From Synergistaceae bacterium (lineage in GTDB: Bacteria; Synergistota; Synergistia; Synergistales; Synergistaceae), in contig JAAYEY010000247.1 of the NCBI GenBank assembly GCA_012728505.1, positions 1 to 7,821 of the forward strand: a stretch of DNA of 7,821 nucleotides, given 5' to 3'. Shown piece after piece: positions 6,266 to 7,821 of this stretch. The notes beneath the pieces were generated by a model. The model saw only the letters and a list, made by a program, of their open reading frames with translations, did not search any database and was not told the DNA's origin. Position numbers and translations under genes: made by a program. Each line of letters begins with the position of its first letter. Position 1 is the stretch's first letter.

Positions 6266-7519
6266 ATGTTATGTCTAGAAAATGAAGATTCAAGAATAGA
6301 ATCTTGGGTTTATATATGTTTTATTGTTGGCTTAGCGCTAACTGTTTTCGGACCTATTTTCCATTATATTGCATTTGTATTGGCTCTTATATTCGTTGTC
6401 TATAAAAAATTAAAATACAATGTTCCGCTCATTCCAAATTTTACAATATATGGAAAATTAACTGTCTACTGTCTAGCAACTTATTTCTTTTATTGTTGTG
6501 TCACCTATTTTTATCACTTCAGCGACTGGAGCATTTGGGCAAGAGAGAGTTCTGTCCCTCTCGAAATACTCTTTGGTGTTTGGCTTGTTGCTATTATGAT
6601 AAATACACGTGCAAAAAGGTTTACTTTCTTAAAAGTTTTCTTTTATGTAAATATGATTGCTGGAATTTGGCTTGTATCTGACCAAATAGGAATTGCTCAT
6701 TTCCCTTCCTCAACTTTTTTTAATCATAATATGTTGGGACCATATCTTTACTTAATTATCCCTTTACATCTCTCCTACATAATACAAGAGAGAATGAACT
6801 CTTTTATAAAAGCGGCTTTTGTAGCTTTAAATGTTGTTTTTATAATATTTTCTTTTTCTTCAATAACATATGCCACCTGTTTTATTGAAATTCTCATCAT
6901 ACTGATATTTACATATAAAACAAAATTATTAGATGTTAAGGTTCTTGTTTATGCGTTTCTATTGTGTATACTTTCGTTGTTTTTGATTAATTCATATACA
7001 CACGGTAATATTTCGCCGTTAATTTCTCGAGAATTCACTCAAATTTCTTCTAGTAGCGTACGTGATCTTACATCAGGCAGAGCTGAGGTTTGGGAATTTG
7101 CAATATATTCCATTAGCCAAAAACCCTTCCTAGGTTGGGGGAAAAATAATTTTGACATATTACACAAACAATATATAGAAACCTTTGCAAATTCGCTAAA
7201 ATTAGCATCTAACTACTCGTTTGCACACGCTCATAATCTTTATCTGATGATTGCGTTTGAGATTGGCATTCCGGGGATGCTGTTGTTTTTACTGGCTATG
7301 CTTATTCCTGTCTGGAGTTCTCTAAAAATGTTATTCTCACACGATAATGAAGAGGAAATCTGGCCGGCAATTTTCCTCTCCATGTTTTTAGGACAGTTGA
7401 TTTACAGTTTGGCCGGAGAAATGATTCTTGATATGAGGCGTGACGTGGCTGTATTGCTATGGATTTACTGGGGTATTTTCTCTGTTTACTCTCAAAACAA
7501 AAAGAGAGAACTTTTATAG
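6266..7519 (+). CDS. waaL: O-antigen ligase / Wzy-type polymerase family membrane protein, probable WaaL
   Basis: This 417-residue integral inner-membrane protein has about ten to twelve hydrophobic segments (for example 11-30, 98-113, 121-140, 225-243, 326-350 and 393-410). A large, probably periplasmic loop spans about 244-325. The loop carries the family signature: Arg266 and Arg272 in RDLTSGR, then PFLGWG at 287-292, then AHAHN at 320-324 just before a helix, with His321 and His323 as the key histidine candidates. The family joins undecaprenyl-linked glycan to lipid A-core (WaaL) or polymerises O-units (Wzy). Sequence alone does not separate these; the heptosyltransferase context favours WaaL. 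The ATG at 6266 has GGAAGGG 9 nt upstream, right after the GT2 stop. The gene is strongly AT-rich, about 23% GC in two sampled 60-bp stretches. It appears complete. Confidence 0.82.
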   Translation: MLCLENEDSRIESWVYICFIVGLALTVFGPIFHYIAFVLALIFVVYKKLKYNVPLIPNFTIYGKLTVYCLATYFFYCCVTYFYHFSDWSIWARESSVPLEILFGVWLVAIMINTRAKRFTFLKVFFYVNMIAGIWLVSDQIGIAHFPSSTFFNHNMLGPYLYLIIPLHLSYIIQERMNSFIKAAFVALNVVFIIFSFSSITYATCFIEILIILIFTYKTKLLDVKVLVYAFLLCILSLFLINSYTHGNISPLISREFTQISSSSVRDLTSGRAEVWEFAIYSISQKPFLGWGKNNFDILHKQYIETFANSLKLASNYSFAHAHNLYLMIAFEIGIPGMLLFLLAMLIPVWSSLKMLFSHDNEEEIWPAIFLSMFLGQLIYSLAGEMILDMRRDVAVLLWIYWGIFSVYSQNKKRELL

Positions 7520-7522
7520 CCG

Positions 7523-7529
7523 AGGAGGT
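7523..7529 (+). promoter_or_regulatory. Strong ribosome-binding site for the acetyltransferase
   Basis: AGGAGGT, a near-perfect Shine-Dalgarno, lies just after the waaL stop. The first reasonable in-frame start after it is TTG at 7540, 10 nt away. The next ATG (7588) has no such site. Confidence 0.75.
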
Positions 7530-7539
7530 TTCGCTGACT

Positions 7540-7821
7540 TTGAAACTCATAGGTTGTCTTTGTAAAAAAATCAAAATAATTATAAAAATGACGTTGTTTC
7601 AGCTGAAATGGCGCAAGCTCAACTTACACAATCGAACGAGAGCAATGAACTTTTTCGACTTAAATAAAGTATCTGTTGGCAAACATACTTATGGTGATTT
7701 AATAATTCATTGTTTCAACAACAACAACGAATTTCTTAAAATAGGTAATTACGTATCCATTGGTGAGGGCGTTGAGTTTTCACTTGGCGGAAACCATCCA
7801 TATAACTATTTATCAACATAT
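7540..7821 (+). CDS. Hexapeptide-repeat (left-handed beta-helix) O-acetyltransferase, CatB/WbbJ-like (N-terminal part, cut by window edge)
   Basis: An open frame runs to the right edge and encodes 94 visible residues from a TTG start. The visible part reads like the start of a LbetaH acyltransferase: VGKHTYGDL at 46-54, IGNYVSIGEGVEFSLGGNHP at 68-87, then YLSTY at the edge. His86 in the GGNHP motif is the expected catalytic histidine of xenobiotic/sugar acetyltransferases of the CatB type, which move acetyl from acetyl-CoA to a hydroxyl. Four AAC codons in a row give Asn60-63. The first 35 residues are basic and hydrophobic. TTG at 7540 is chosen because AGGAGGT lies 10 nt upstream; ATG at 7588 would be a weaker choice. 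It starts 20 nt after waaL and should be in the same operon. It likely acetylates a core or O-antigen sugar, or a precursor; the substrate is unknown. Confidence 0.8.
   Translation, partial: MKLIGCLCKKIKIIIKMTLFQLKWRKLNLHNRTRAMNFFDLNKVSVGKHTYGDLIIHCFNNNNEFLKIGNYVSIGEGVEFSLGGNHPYNYLSTY

Noticed and set aside
7302..7574. 90-codon minus-strand open frame at the waaL end
   Set aside because: It is antisense to the last waaL helices and the start of the acetyltransferase; both opposing genes are supported.
7717..7728. (AAC)4 repeat as a phase-variable microsatellite
   Set aside because: Four in-frame triplets only add or remove Asn and cannot shift the frame; too short to call a switch.
1..7821. 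Defence system, mobile element, CRISPR, tRNA or rRNA
   Set aside because: I saw no transposase, integrase, toxin-antitoxin, phage or restriction gene, no spaced repeat array and no structured RNA gene on either strand. The content is fully explained as a glycan locus.

Overview
The window is part of a Gram-negative lipopolysaccharide (LPS) core / surface-glycan locus. Every gene I can support fits this: enzymes that make the ADP-heptose donor, heptosyltransferases, other glycosyltransferases, an O-antigen-ligase-like membrane protein and a sugar O-acetyltransferase. ADP-L-glycero-D-manno-heptose synthesis next to GT9 transferases and a WaaL/Wzy-type protein points to an LPS-making diderm. The genes are moderately to strongly AT-rich, TTG appears to be used as a start, and Shine-Dalgarno sites are clear. 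I cannot place the organism below that level from sequence alone.

Layout: two transcription units diverge from a 63-bp intergenic region at 4168-4230. The leftward unit (minus strand) is a 690-residue GT4-GT9 fusion (4167-2095), a 160-bp gap, then hldD (1934-972), gmhB (967-368) and the start of an HldE/HldA heptose-phosphate kinase (371 to the left edge). The last three are tightly packed, with a 4-nt gap and an ATGA overlap. The rightward unit (plus strand) is a stand-alone GT9 transferase (4231-5214), a GT2 transferase (5219-6250), a waaL-like gene (6266-7519) and the first 94 codons of a hexapeptide acetyltransferase (7540 to the right edge). Its gaps are only 4, 15 and 20 nt.

How the genes work together: the kinase phosphorylates heptose-7-phosphate to the 1,7-bisphosphate, GmhB removes the 7-phosphate, a nucleotidyltransferase (HldE C-terminus or HldC, not visible) would add AMP, and HldD epimerises ADP-D,D-heptose to ADP-L,D-heptose. 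The two GT9 domains are the likely consumers. The GT4 and GT2 enzymes would extend the core, the WaaL-like protein would ligate or polymerise glycan in the periplasm, and the acetyltransferase would decorate it. GmhA and a complete kinase/nucleotidyltransferase are not in the window.

I found no defence system, mobile element, RNA gene or CRISPR. The most interesting features are the GT4-GT9 fusion facing a stand-alone GT9 paralogue, the altered DXD region of the GT2 enzyme, and the change in base composition from the heptose-supply genes to the waaL side.
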